In this document: piece after piece, positions 25,698 through 40,984 of the stretch | Layout of the letters: the number at the start of each line of letters is the position of its first letter | How positions within the stretch are numbered: the first letter of the stretch is position 1 | From: Trichoplax sp. H2 | Taxonomy: Eukaryota > Placozoa > Uniplacotomia > Trichoplacea | Length of the DNA: 64,000 bases | Direction of reading: 5' to 3' | NCBI GenBank assembly: GCA_003344405.1 | Contig: NOWV01000020.1 | Coordinates: forward strand, 124,001 to 188,000 | Program-made: the position numbers and the translations under genes | Notes under the pieces: generated by a model | Told to the model about the DNA's origin: nothing | Seen by the model: only the letters and a program-made list of their open reading frames with translations | Databases searched by the model: none

Positions 25698-26039
25698 TTT
25701 GAGCAACTTCGGGATCTGGATGGATTAATACGTAATGCGGTATGAGCAGAAGATGATCGAAAAGACGGCTACGTCCCCGGGAGAAAACGGACAATGTAGC
25801 ACAGTAACAATCGATACCGTAATGGGCTGTATTTACAGTACTTTGCAGTGTACTATACAGTACAATACGCTTCGTGTTTCTCAAGTAAAAGTGTGATGAA
25901 AAATAGCAAAGATTTTATTGGCTGAGCGGAATAAGGAAACAACGAGAATAATGACGCTACCAATCTCTCTATTGGCTACTGCTGCGATAGTAGTGACGTT
26001 ATCTCGTTATTATTAGAAGCCCGGTTATCACACTGTGAA

Positions 26040-26155
26040 TGTACAGTGTACAGTACTGCACTGTACACTGTACAGTACAGTACAGTACCAAGACTTGGGG
26101 CAATTTTGTTCAGTACTGTACAGTACAGTACAATGTACAGTACACAGTACAGTAC
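26040..26155. repeat. GTAC-palindrome cluster
   Basis: Near-continuous run of tgtacagtactgcactgtac-like words in two blocks separated by ~25 bases of other sequence ('caagacttggggcaattttg'). About 340 bases upstream of the LAMP start. Self-complementary, so it would form cruciforms or hairpins in either strand. Confidence 0.8.
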
Positions 26156-27656
26156 GATGAAATTATGTGGTAGCGGTACCGGGATGGACCGGAATACTTC
26201 GTACTGTATCGTAACAAAAGTGTCACATGATTAACATGAGAAGTTGTTGAGGTTGAACATCACTTTATTTCTGGGTCCATCATAATTATTAAATTAACCA
26301 CATCCAAAAGTATTGCTATTTCGATGGGTTGATGGTTTCATTGGGCAAAGGAGGTCTGAAGTCTGATTAGTACTCGTTTTCCTAGATGATCCGATATCTG
26401 ATCAATTCATTGGGGGTAAAATGATTTCAATTATTGAGAGAATAATTAGTAGAATCCCCTCTGTTACCCAAGGGATCTCGAAACTGAATGATATTCTAAG
26501 TTCGAAACATACAGTACTGTAATACAGTATGAAATAATCCAATCGCCCAACGAATCGCGCGAATCGTACAGTATCAGTGCAGTTTAGATTTTACGCTGTT
26601 CATGGATTTGGCAATGAACAGTACTTACTCTGTTTCATTCATGGATTCTAGCTAGGCTCTTGACGCAACATAATGTACACTGTGTACAGTAGTGTGTTGC
26701 AAAGATTTAATTTGATTACCTGCTAATTTGCAACGAGTAAAGTGCAGTGATGTACTTGGATCGACACTGCTAGTTACTGCGACAATGTAGATCCTATCTC
26801 TTTTACAGCTTATTAAACGGATTTAGCTAATGTTAATATACGAATATTCGTTGAAAATTAAAAATAAGAAATTATTATGATGTCATCGAAAAAATTGACG
26901 TTAGTTTTGTTACTCATTTTGTACTGTATACTGATATCGATACAACGTCGTAACAACATGCATACGTACTAGAGCGCGGTAAAAGCATAAACGTACGTAC
27001 ATTAGTAAAATGATAATCATGGCGAATGGAAGGATGATTGACTTACGCAGCATGGAGGTTGTACGTATTGTGGGAGCAGCAGATACAAATAACAAAACAT
27101 TCCATAGAACGGTACTCGAGTATACTGACTTTGTAGCTCTTAATTTGACATCAGATTAGACGAGTAGATTCGTCAGTGTTTATTTACTCAGATGTTTTAC
27201 AATATACGTAATTGCTTATTATTTGAGGTTATATGCACGTAGCTTATTACGATGTTTGTGAAAATATTATTAAGAGTTTATAACAAGAGCGTGAGCTATT
27301 TTCATATTTACCACGTTATTCATGATGCATGATTCATCAATCATCGTACTGCATCTTAACGGTGTATCGCTATCGATGCTGATTCAAATGCATATCAATT
27401 TTAGCACTGGTCAATGACAAAATTAGACTTTAGAGCTGGATATCAGCTGCAACATAAGACCTCAATATTAAGATTTAAGATTTTGTAATAGTCGAGATGA
27501 GTTAAACAGTACTGATTTCCATGTACTGTACTGTACACTTACCCAGTACTCGTATATAAATTTTAGCATTACTGCATGGCGAATCTGGAGTTAGATCACC
27601 GTCTAGGCCAGCATCTATAAACGTGGTACAGTATCATAAAGATTACTGAGCTTAAG

Positions 27657-27805
27657 ATTAACTTGACGTCGACATTAACCTGTCCTTGTTTACATAAAGT
27701 ATCGCGAGCCAGATTCTGCTATTATGTTACCGGTTAACTTGACATTAACGTGTAGCCCATTTACGTAAAGTATCACAAGCGGGATTCGGCTATTATGATA
27801 GCAGG
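27657..27805. repeat. Direct duplication, ~77 bp period
   Basis: 'ttaacttgacgtcgacattaa' ... 'cataaagtatcgcgagccag' ... 'tctgctattatg' is followed by 'ttaacttgacattaacgtg' ... 'cgtaaagtatcacaagcggg' ... 'tcggctattatg'. Two diverged copies between LAMP and ZC3H14-like. Confidence 0.75.
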
Positions 27806-28421
27806 TAATGTATATCAAGTCTTGACGGGGTAGTAGGTTGCAATCGATATTGATTGCAACTTGCAGTGGCATCTTTTATTTGCAATCTGTACAAGACATA
27901 ACCACTCATCAAGCTTACGCTTCCACCAGTCTTGTACAGTACGTTAATTGAAATAGAGATACTGTACGATACAGAGCGTTATAAAGCCCTTGTAACATGC
28001 ATATTGTAAATAAATTAAATTTTGCGAGGTAAGATAATTTCAAACTTGAAAGGATTGGTTAGGCTTTGCCCTCGACTAAAATTTGTCTTAAATAGTTAAT
28101 TAATTAATTAATTATTAACACTGTACTGTACTTCTCTCTACCATAGTCCTTCTGTCCTTCCACTCCTTCGCCGCTGAGCAAGTTTTAGTTTTGAGTAATC
28201 CCCGCCTTGGCATTCGTTAGTTAAACGTTGCCTACGGATACAGACGACTGACCGTTACAGTGCAGTCCATGATACAGTAGTAACGGTACTATAGAAAATC
28301 CATTAGTTTGTTCATCATAGCCGTAGCCAGGGGTTACTAAAATGACCAGGACTCTCAGAAATCTATAGTAGTTGTGTACTGTACTGATCAGTTTCATAAT
28401 AACGCATGCGTGTCACCAAGC

Positions 28422-28434
28422 AAGATGGCTGCCA
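28422..28434 (+). promoter_or_regulatory. YY1-like motif overlapping the ZC3H14-like start codon
   Basis: 'aagatggctgcc' places the start ATG inside a close match to the YY1/Pho core (AAnATGGCnGC). In animals such sites commonly sit just downstream of the transcription start and overlap the initiator ATG. Motif match is seen; function is inferred. Confidence 0.4.
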
Positions 28435-31400
28435 ATACAGCATGTTCTGATGAAATTAAGGTGTGATATAAAGGAAACTGTACTCTAATTTTATATTTTC
28501 ATGCTTTACTCTGATATCTTAATCTTAAAGCACAATAGACATGTATAGCGGTGTCACTTAATTGACTGACAATGTTGATTATAACTATATTTATGGTAGA
28601 ATGCAGTTAAAAAGAAAGTGCTTGAATTCGATGCTTATATTGGTATGTATCTGAACGTGTATGAATGATAGTGGATATTCAGTGTATATTATTATATATA
28701 TGTAATTGCTCAGCGATAGCTTGCAATCTATTAGTCTAGAACTGAATGAGATGCTTGAATATAGTACTGTATATTGCAGTGCTGGGCTAGAACAACAGAC
28801 TTTGGAATTAGCATCTATTTGAATAATTTAAATTTATTTAAACTACTATAAAATATTATCTACGAATTGTTATAATGTGCAGAAAAGCGAGGATTAGGTA
28901 TAGTGATTAGTCTATAGTCAAAGATGATAGGATTGGTATCATATTTGTTGTTAACGCTATCATAGACTGTGCATGTCTTAAAAAGGGTGAACCATAATAA
29001 AATCGTATTAGTAAACATTAGTAATGTTCTTGTTTCTATTTAGATGATGAATTAGTAGAGTACATCATGGTTATGATTGCCAATAAAAAGACTCAGGATA
29101 AAATGACAGAAGATCTCGAACTATTCCTCGGAGATAATAGTATATTATTTGTTCAATGGTACGTACGTTTATATGACAAGATGAAACGTTTAAATGGACA
29201 TAACTTCATCAAATAAATTCTTACACTTAGGCGTTTAGACAATCTATCGATAGTATAGATGTCATCGTCTACCGTGCTACATACAGTATTATATACGTTT
29301 GCACAGCCGTATGCATTACCTGCGATATCAACTAATATCAACTTCATCACGTAGCTTCTATTGATGTAATCTCGTCGATTCACGTCTTTTTTTATTATAA
29401 ACTAATGCAAATTTTTTGCTAATACATGCTCATTAGGCTATTTGAATATATGGAGAATGAATCAAAAGGTACCGTCGTATCAAAAACATCAGCAAGTTTA
29501 TCATGTCTACTGCTTAGATAGCAATGCCTTGCTTATTCTGTAATAAGGACAGATTATATTTTACATACGTTTGCTATGATTGAAAGAAATTTAGATTATT
29601 TTTTCATCTAAAAAGTAAAAATATTATGACTTTCTTTATCGAAAGTTTCCTTGTATATTCAGTAAGCAGAGTAACTTGCAGCTTGTCGTATGTTAAGATA
29701 GGGTTATGATTAAACATGCACTACAATACCGGTGAAATGCTTGGAGAGATTTAAAATTTGACTGATCGCAAAAACAATTGCATACACAGATATACAAATT
29801 ATCCAAACTGCACCTATTAAAGTGCGAATTGATTGTAGCTTGTATCATAACTCTGATATCGATAATACATGAATATAATTCGTATTTAACTGGCTAAATG
29901 CGTATGCGAGATGTGGTGACGGTTACTTCAGATATGCTTTAAATCATTTCTATAAGTAACGAATGTTACATTATTTCATAATAATATAGGGCAAATAACC
30001 AAACCTAAGGATGAAAAGAAAGACCCAAAATCAAAGCAAGCAGTTGAGGAAGAAGCTGTCATTTCTATCCAACCTGAACCAGCAGATTTTGAGGAGATTG
30101 GAGTTAAACGTGTTGACCCTGTAACTAATGTGTCGTCGTCTATAAAAGGTGCTGATTCTAAGAAGGATCCACTTAGCAGATTTTATTGACGATGAAAATT
30201 TATAATTAATCAGCAAAATTGACTAGCATAATTTAATCCTTATTATAAGATAGCATTGTATGACATATGAAATAATTCAAGATTTCTTGACTGCCTTACA
30301 GCGACTGTAGGATTTACAAAAGGCAACAAAAGAAAGCTTTCTGAAAACAATCATCACGCGTCTAGTGCTACTACCGTAAAGAAATTTGATCACAATAAAG
30401 AACCTTCGTTAAGTCCTTCTATTAAAAAAGTTCGAAGGGAAAGAGATGTAAAAACTGATAAACAACGCCCAAAATCAAGTGTTCTTAAAGTGATCAGGTA
30501 GTGATTAACTCAGTTCTTCGAGCTATCTTCTACTAAAGCTATAGCAAGTAAGAGTTTATTAATTATATGATTAAATTATTAAAATTTTGGTAGGCCTAGA
30601 CCTCAAATTCCTTCTAGCAAGCAGGCTTCTAGAAAGTTACTAAGTCGAGCAGTTAAAGATGCCTTCCATTCACTCTCCCATAATGAATCTGATATTCAAA
30701 TGAGTCGTGAGAAACGTAATTGTAGCTCGATATACTGATAAAAGAAACAATAGATACTGGATAAGCTCGTTATGTTTAATTGTATCCGGGTATTGACTGA
30801 AAATTTATATTTATTTTTAGCGCCTGTGAACAAGGAAATTATTCAGGAAGAATTAAGTGAAGAAGAGCAACATCGTCAGTTAGTCAAAAAATACGATGAA
30901 ATGCGTGAGAAGCGCGATAGAGAAGAAAGTTTGAAATTATTTCCGAATTTGAATGTTAATCCTGTCGAAAATAGAAATATTGATTTAAGAAATGTCGTAC
31001 AATCATTGCGTAAAGATAAAATTCAACATTCTATCGATAGTTCCGATTTAGAAGGCAATCCGACCATTTTGATATCGTACGTTTAGTTGATATCAGCATA
31101 TGTATACACTTATGGATTCTACATTCCGTTATCACTGAAAATTCTTAAATCTTTAACCGTAATATATGGATTTTGTTGATTTTTAGTCCCTCTAGGAGTG
31201 TAACAGCTATTAATAACAGAAATGACAAATCTGTATTTGAAAAACCTGCTTTAGATGATCGTAAAGTTAGTCCTGTAGACGTAAACCCTAACAATTCAGT
31301 TATACGAAGAAGTGTAAGGGAGAGGCTGGGTTTTTCCTCAAATAAGAATGTTAAAGATACTGACGTTTCTAGTAATAAAAGTATATTTGAAAGACTTGGA

Positions 31401-32502
31401 AAAGTAGTAGGAGAAGCTGAAGATGTGAACGATAATGAAAACTCGGATAAAGGTGAGGTATTGTGATGTGGCTACACATTGTTTTGTCAATAATTGTAGA
31501 CTGTCTATCAAAATTTAATTGAGTTTCTGAGAGCAAGGGTTTTTTGGTTGTACTATTGATTAATAATAACACAACTATAGCCTTTTAACTTAAAATTGCA
31601 TATTTTATTTGTTTTCAGCTAAAGAGCGATGTAGATTCTGGCCAGTTTGTAAAAACATGGATCAATGCGATTATTTACATCCAACAATTCCTTGCAGGTT
31701 TATGCTAGCTTATAATTTATTATAAGGACCTATTCAAACCACCATAATGTATGTTACTAATCTAGAAAATTTACATTTTTAATCTAGAAATTTTCCTAGG
31801 TGTACATTCGGCAATAAATGTATTTATGTTCATCCTAAATGTAAATATGATGGAAAGTAGGTTTTAATATTTAATAGCAACTTAAGGTCTTTATATATAA
31901 ACAACTTGTATAAGTTTGCAATTAAAACTTGATATCTTTAACTCCTAAATATTCGGTATTGTGTCATTCTTTATACAGATGTAATAAGTCTGCCTGTCCT
32001 TACGTACATTTCTTACCTCAAATCGTCAGTCCGTTTGGTAATATCATATTCACGTATATCATACAAAAAAACTATTTTGTATCAATGTTACTGATATCAG
32101 AAGTTGTATACTAGTTTTATATTAATGGCCATTTTTTACGGAATAGTTGAGATTAAGCCAGCTGGAGCTAAGACAAGATCCACACCTGTAAGTAGTGTAT
32201 ATTTATGAGTGTTGAGACACGATAATCATTATTCATTCTGTAAAGTACTTACATTCTACATTTATAATTGAAAGTCGATTGGAAATGCGTCAAAGTATAC
32301 ATGGAGAGCACCATCAGTAAACATACCGTAAGTTTTTATTGTTCTTATGTGGGAAACTCATAGATAAATGCTTTAGAGTCCTTTTTTATGGGGACTGATT
32401 TTATCGTAATGTTCGCTTTATTAAAATTTTATCTTTAGTGATAATGCAGCCAAATCCGTCATAAATAAACCCGCAGACACTGAACCACAACTACTTTCTT
32501 GA
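28425..32502 (+). CDS. ZC3H14: ZC3H14/Nab2-like poly(A)-RNA-binding CCCH zinc-finger protein, 15 exons, 529 aa
   Basis: Exons: 28425-28460, 28600-28642, 29044-29158, 29437-29468, 29990-30148, 30302-30497, 30594-30715, 30821-31076, 31187-31452, 31619-31697, 31788-31856, 31979-32037, 32147-32187, 32275-32327, 32439-32502; 1590 nt, phases consistent. The N-terminal PWI-like domain is clear (DELVEYIMVMIANKK, MTEDLELFLGD). The middle is basic and low-complexity, with a conserved SIQPEP block and SSKQASRKLLSRA. Three C-terminal CCCH fingers follow: CRFWPVCKNMDQCDYLH, CRNFPRCTFGNKCIYVH and CKYDGKCNKSACPYVH. The end keeps an ASKYTWRAP block like the vertebrate tail. The family binds polyadenosine RNA in the nucleus and controls poly(A) length. 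Vertebrate ZC3H14 has five fingers; I find no exon for fingers 4 and 5. The acceptor at 31787 is chosen over 31799 because it restores the spacing of finger 2. Confidence 0.93.
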
Positions 32503-32530
32503 AATTTATGATTAAAGTTAGTAATTTATA

Positions 32531-32536
32531 AATAAA
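32531..32536 (+). terminator. Candidate poly(A) signal AATAAA (ZC3H14-like)
   Basis: AATAAA about 29 bases downstream of the ZC3H14-like stop codon, which would give a very short 3' UTR. Orientation fits; chance occurrence is possible in such AT-rich DNA. Confidence 0.4.
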
Positions 32537-34493
32537 AAATTTATAATAATTCTATATTTTTCACCGTTGCTACCGTTGAAAATACTGTGTGCAAATTTCG
32601 TGATAATGTCAAACCGAAATTTCCCCCAAAATTTGGAATGTCTGTATCTGGAAAAACTACACCATCATAGTACTAAGATTCGGTATTCCTCAATTATATC
32701 GAAAGTAATAGCTTTCGGCAATTAATCGGTAGTATAGCATTACTGCATCCGGGATCATCATGAAGATTATTTCTAATATGCAATTGTAGAACCATAATTA
32801 TCATTAAAAAGTATAGCTTTTACGTATTGCCACGTAAAAACATAAGATTTTATTATTGAAAAGCATCAAGTGTTTGTAACATTTTCATATTTGTACCAAA
32901 CTGTTTAATGTTAGTATACCGTATTTCTGCAGCAATACATGTATGTTGGTCAAGTGATTGATCATAATACCCGGTTATCAATTGAAACAATTCTAATTTT
33001 AATTTAGTATTGGTGATTTATCGAATCCTTTACTTTATAAAAAATCTAAATACATTAACATAGCAGTAGCATGAATCATGATAACAATTTTAATTATTCA
33101 ACTGTTCCGTTGATCACAACTTGTACAAGTGATGAATCTACGTAAGCTGTGCAGTGTACTTATATATAAAGCCTTGTTTTGTACTTTATGCAATCATAGA
33201 AATGCATACATACGAATACATCAACAGCAGAAAATAAACTGTCTTGATATAATACGGCCTAGTCTATCATGTTTCTTGAAATGCTTTAATTAAATGTAAC
33301 ATTGGGGTCATGGTTGAAACGTACATGTGATACTACGACAATCATCTACCTTAGCTCATTATGGTGTAATAAGCATGCAATACTTTTGGGTAATAGGTAT
33401 TGCACATGTTACTGTGTAGTATTTTATCCCCAATTTTAATTTATTGGAACAAATCTATATTAAGTAATAAAATTACCCTATCACGTGAGAGAAGTATTTA
33501 CATGTACACACTGCATACGTAAAGTAGTGTTATACTGGTACACGTACATCGCCGTATTAAGTTTTCTTATTAGCATGAGATACAGCATGCATTATTCTTT
33601 ATGCTACACATAGGCCTATTTGTAATTACAAAATTGAATCTTTAAACCTAAGTACTGCACGTACAGTAGTTATAATTTTTCAAGACTGTAATCAATTTCA
33701 CTTTCGCGGCACATTCATAATCACTGAAGCATTTACTGCTATTATGTAGTTACAAATTATGATCCATGGTCTTCTATTAAATGCTACGTATCATTTTATT
33801 AAATATATTCGTATAACCATTTGAAACAATACGGCACGATGTGATAAAGTCTAGTTATGGCAATCATTTGATGACGTGTTATAAAATGATATCAGTGACA
33901 AAACAGCATAGGAGCATCATAACATTAACAACATTTCATAACGGGCTATACATTTACAAAAAATTATTAATGATAATTAATTGTCACGAATAATTATTGA
34001 GAACAGGCCGAATACATAATATACCATATAACAATTGATAAGAGATGATTCTAATCTAAGCAGTATTTGATACTGCATAGAGGACAAAGATAGCAATTAG
34101 CAATTCATGAACGTAGTAAGAGTAATTATATGAATAATTAAGTTTCAAATATAGAAATATAATATGAGATCCATAGTGAGAAATTAACTACTTGCAATCA
34201 TATAATTTGGTGTAGAAATTAGTATTATACATGTATACGGCTTTAAATAACTAGTCTTACAAGACTACTATAGGCTTCAAAATAATACTTCTGTACATCG
34301 GAATAAACAGATGTTGATACAAAAAATAATTAGAATTAATCGAATGCTTTTTCATCCAGATAAACCTTTAGCCAAAGTCATATCAACGAACTGTATAAAT
34401 AAAGCATAAATTGCAACATACCGAGCATCATAGATAAATGCACACCGTAATGAATATAAAGTACAGTCGTGCCGATACTGCAGTACGAGCACG

Positions 34494-34499
34494 TTTATT
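34494..34499 (-). terminator. Candidate poly(A) signal AATAAA (PAK4-like)
   Basis: TTTATT on the plus strand reads AATAAA on the minus strand, about 90 bases downstream of the PAK4-like stop. Position fits the 3' UTR. Confidence 0.35.
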
Positions 34500-34587
34500 C
34501 AATTTGTGGAATATAGTAATAGCTGAGTATTGCTATGTCAGCTACAATATATAACATTACCATTCGTAAAGAAAATCTAACATCATC

Positions 34588-37518
<2,931 letters not shown>

Positions 37519-38399
37519 TTTGCTTGTTGCTGATAATATTATTGGATAAGTGCATTGAAAATATTGTCCGTTATAGAATTTTGTGACCGTAATATGAAAA
37601 CAGTTGTAGCCAATCCCCCAACGTTGGACGTAATATAATAATAACAATCAATTTTATAAAAGTGAATTTTCTAGCTTCTATTGGAGTTGACTGTCTCTCA
37701 ATTTTCTTGCTTTCCAATTTTCTTCACACTCGCCAACTAGATGATGCCAAGGCAAATCGTTTGTCCAAATTGCTCACGGATAACGTGGAATCGATGTCGA
37801 CTAAAAGGCTTTCCTTTGGATGCTCTATCGGTTAGTATCGATTCAAAGATGACACAATAACGATAGTAAGACAAGCAGTTTGTATTTTTATCTCCTTTCA
37901 AGCGTTTACTGGTCAATTTTTACTGTGTTTAAGTACAATCTTGGTGTTGATGGAGTCGACTGTTAGCCGGCCATGACAGTTTTGGCTCTTTTTTCTTCCT
38001 TCTGACTATTCCTCTATATGCTGACGACAACCCGTTGACGGATGGCCTAGAATACCTCTCGCGGCCAGTACTGAATGCGTCATATTGTCCCAAGCTTGGC
38101 ATGACTGCGCTTGCCGATTTTACTCTGGCCTACTTGCTGTATCGTGTTTAGAATGGCTCTCAGTGAAAGTTAATTACACTCGCCTTGGCCACAGTAGCGT
38201 CTAACCGCCGAGAGTCGACCTTCTCTGTTGTTTACATGTCATGGTGAAGCTTCCTCTACAGTGCAATGTACTGTATCTTGGATTGTGCGCGTCAAGTACT
38301 GTACTGTACACTGTAGACTGTCCTCAGTTCCATCAGATACAGCCAGACAGAGAGGCGGAAATTGCCGACATCAGACAGCCTGATAGAGGTGACATGGGT

Positions 38400-38930
38400 T
38401 AGTAGTACTCTAGTCATCAATCCATCAAAGTCGGTTATTAAAAATGGTGGTCATAGTTTTGTCTGTCTTCTACTGTATATATGTATAGCCTGATATACAG
38501 TAGGTAACATGGGCTAGTAGTATTCTAGTCATCAATCCATCAAAGTCGGTTATTAAAAATGGTGGCCATAGTTTTGTCTGTCTTCTACTGTATATATGTA
38601 TAGCCTGATATACAGTAGGTAACATGGGCTAGTAGTATTCTAGTCATCAATCCATCAAAGTCGGTTACTAAAAATGGTGGTCACAGTTTTGTCTGTCTTC
38701 TACTGTATAATGTATATGTATGGCCTGATAAACAGTAGGTAACATGGCTAGTAGTATTATAGTCATCAATCCATCAAAGTCGGTTATTAAAAATGGTGGT
38801 CACAGTTTTGTCTGTCTTCTACTGTACTGTACTGTATAAATGTATATGTATTGATTTATAACCTGATGCAGGTAACATGGGCCGGTAGTACCATAGTCAT
38901 CAATCCATCAAAGTCGGCTATTAATGGTGG
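38400..38930. repeat. Tandem array, five copies of ~115-133 bp
   Basis: The word 'agtcatcaatccatcaaag' occurs at 38412, 38527, 38642, 38761 and 38894. Each unit also has 'aaaatggtgg', 'ttttgtctgtcttctactg' and 'gcctgat' blocks. Copies are highly similar; the last is partly deleted. Non-coding satellite, about 1 kb upstream of the PAK4-like start. Confidence 0.92.
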
Positions 38931-39424
38931 TTCTACTGTATATGGATTGATTTATATCCAAGGATTCGTAGTTCATTCAAAAATGACTCCTCCAATTCGA
39001 CCACTCAGTCTATTAGTGGTCTTCATAGTCTTCACCTTAATAAGCAGATACCTGAAATTCCATCCTACTCTTGGTGATGGACCAAGAGTCGCGACGGAAT
39101 TTCCGCCATCTGCTTTCTGATGGTGAAGGCTACACCACTTTTTTAACCCTAGTGATACTGTCTGATAGTTCAGAATAGACCAGTGCAACTGTACGTATGA
39201 CGACGTGAGTTATAAAATGGTTCGACCGATCGTCCATGTACACTTGTACAGTACCAGTAACTGAGTGTTTGTGTTAGCAGCTTTTAAGAAATAAAATTAC
39301 TCAATACTGCAATAAAAAGTCATAAAAACATCAAGAGCCCATTGCTTAAGGTTGTACCGATCTGTCTGTGTCGAATTGGAGCCAAATATAAAGTCCATTT
39401 CTTCAAAATGGAAAGGTATCATTG

Positions 39425-40168
39425 AATTCAGGCAACACTATCGCTGAACATCTTGCAACCATTTTACGGGGCTGTGTATACAACACAAAACTACTGTAAT
39501 TAGCTGAAATCACTCCACCTCTGTAACACTAGCGCTGAACATATTTCAACCATTTTACGGGGCTGTATATATACACAAAACTCCTGTAATTAGCTGAAAT
39601 CACTACAAGGGCTCTCCTCGCTTCTGTAAAGCACTATCGCTGAACATCTTGCAACCATTTTACAGAGCTCTCCTCGCCTCTGTCACACTATCGCTGAACA
39701 TTTTGCAACCATTTTACAGGGCTCTCCTCGCCTCTGTCACACTATCGCTGAGCATCTTGCAACCATTTTATAGGGCTCTCCTCACCTCTCTGTCACACTA
39801 TCGCTGAACATCTTTCCGTCATTTTACAGGGCTCTCCTCACCTCTGTCACACTATCGCTGAACATCTTGCAACCATTTTACAGGGCTCTCCTCACCTCTG
39901 TAAAACACTATCGCTGAATATCTTTCAGCCATTTTACAGGGCTCTCCTCACCTCTGTCACACTATCGTTGAACATCTTGCAACCATTTTACAGGGCTCTC
40001 CTCACCTCTGTCACACTATCGTTGAACATCTTGCAACCATTTTACAGGGCTCTCCTCACCTCTGTCACACTATCGTTGAACATCTTGCAACCATTTTACA
40101 GGGCTCTCCTCACCTCTGTAAAACACTATCGCTGAACATCTTTCAGCCATTTTACAGGGCTCTCCTCC
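39425..40168. repeat. Tandem array: two ~100-110-bp units then about ten ~54-bp units
   Basis: The core 'cactatcgctgaacatc' followed by 'aaccattttacagggctctc' and 'ctcacctctgt' repeats roughly every 54 bases from ~39628 to 40168. The first two units (from ~39430 and ~39529) are longer, with an extra block 'actgtaattagctgaaatca'. Copies differ by single bases (gctgaac/gttgaac, cagggc/cagagc). No spacers of unique sequence, so not a CRISPR array. Confidence 0.92.
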
Positions 40169-40204
40169 TGCGTTAATACTGGTCGAAAGTTTTCTTGCAC
40201 AAAT

Positions 40205-40350
40205 CTTCTCTGTACAGTACTGTGCGATCGGAGTGTACAGTACAATGTACGGTAGAGCGTATCACGGACTCTTATAGTAAATACAGTACTGTACAGTGTA
40301 CAGTGTACAGTACTGCATGTCGAGTGGCCGGTAGTACTACCGTACAGTAC
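40205..40350. repeat. GTAC-palindrome cluster
   Basis: 'tgtacagtactgtgcgatcg', 'gtacagtacaatgtacggta', 'tacagtactgtacagtgtac' and 'accgtacagtacatta' within 145 bases. It directly adjoins the end of the 54-bp satellite and lies ~1.3 kb upstream of the CLASRP-like start. Confidence 0.8.
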
Positions 40351-40914
40351 ATTATAGCGTAAGCCGATGCTTACGAGAGATCGACTGTTAATGAGAACAC
40401 GCAAAAAGAAAAGTGCGTCCATCAAATCATGTTAGTAGCTCCTATTCCATCGCATAGTAACAATCGATAGTTTATAAAGTAGTGGGGATAGCTTGACAAA
40501 GTGATTGCTAGCCACTCAAGATCTTTAATTGAAATCAGCGGTAGTGCATTGTAGCCTTGTAGGAGCGTGAATCGTGAAACCGCCCTCCCTCCTTCTAGGG
40601 ACACTTTGGACGCCAATGATCAGTTCCAATCCAAGGTAGGTGAGGAAACGATATTGAAACGACTTGCTACATGGAGGTACAACTCCATTTGGCATAGCAG
40701 CATTTGCAAATGTCATTGCAGTAGTCTTTTAAATGCAATCTCTGCCGATATACTCGTAGCCAGAGCACTCTTATTAATAGATCAATAGGAGGCAAACAAT
40801 ACTTTACCTGTACGTAATGACCTTATCCTGTAATGATGGACCAAATTGATCATCATGGAAATCCATGCAGGTGCATCAATCTACTTACTATCTAGCAATG
40901 GATTGATTGTATAC

Positions 40915-40939
40915 ATATATATATATATATATATATATA
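40915..40939. repeat. (AT)n microsatellite
   Basis: Uninterrupted 'at' dinucleotide run of about 12 units. Confidence 0.95.
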
Positions 40940-40984
40940 GTACATCATCTCTGTAGACGTATTATAGCAAAATGAAGAGGTTAC

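Larger units (their letters stand above)
25698..28424. promoter_or_regulatory. Head-to-head intergenic region, LAMP / ZC3H14-like
   Basis: 2.7 kb between divergent start codons. It contains many GTAC palindromes: 25836-25868, a dense block at 26040-26155, 26510-26530, 26673-26690, 27506-27540, 27935-27970, 28120-28131 and 28376-28390. It also has a ~77-bp direct duplication at 27657-27805 and a TTAA-repeat near 28098. No coding exon recognised. Promoters for both genes are expected here from arrangement. Confidence 0.55.
32503..34587. other. Tail-to-tail intergenic region, ZC3H14-like / PAK4-like
   Basis: 2.1 kb of AT-rich sequence between convergent stop codons. It holds AATAAA at 32531-32536 and, on the minus strand, one at 34494-34499. 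Only scattered single GTAC words are present (33658, 34460-34490). A short open block at about 32563-32670 has no acceptor and is not called. No gene recognised. Confidence 0.55.

Noticed and set aside
26046-26234. 62-aa frame beginning MYSTALYTVQYS
   Set aside because: Direct translation of the GTAC-palindrome cluster at 26040-26155.
27047-27053. Alternative first exon for LAMP (ATG CTG C before gtaagt at 27046)
   Set aside because: Phase-compatible, but it gives a signal peptide without a basic start. The exon at 25664-25697 gives a typical one and is closer.
31800-31856. Shorter version of ZC3H14-like exon 11 using the acceptor at 31799
   Set aside because: It removes four residues from CCCH finger 2. 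The acceptor at 31787 gives the correct C-x5-C-x5-C-x3-H spacing.
32563-32670. In-frame block after the ZC3H14-like stop, beginning near TVENTVCKF and ending GKTTPS
   Set aside because: No AG acceptor lies directly upstream without intervening stops, and the gene already has an in-phase terminal exon. Possibly 3' UTR or a decayed exon.
39425-40168. CRISPR-like look of regularly spaced repeats
   Set aside because: Units are directly tandem with no unique spacers, and the setting is an intron-rich animal genome. It is a satellite.
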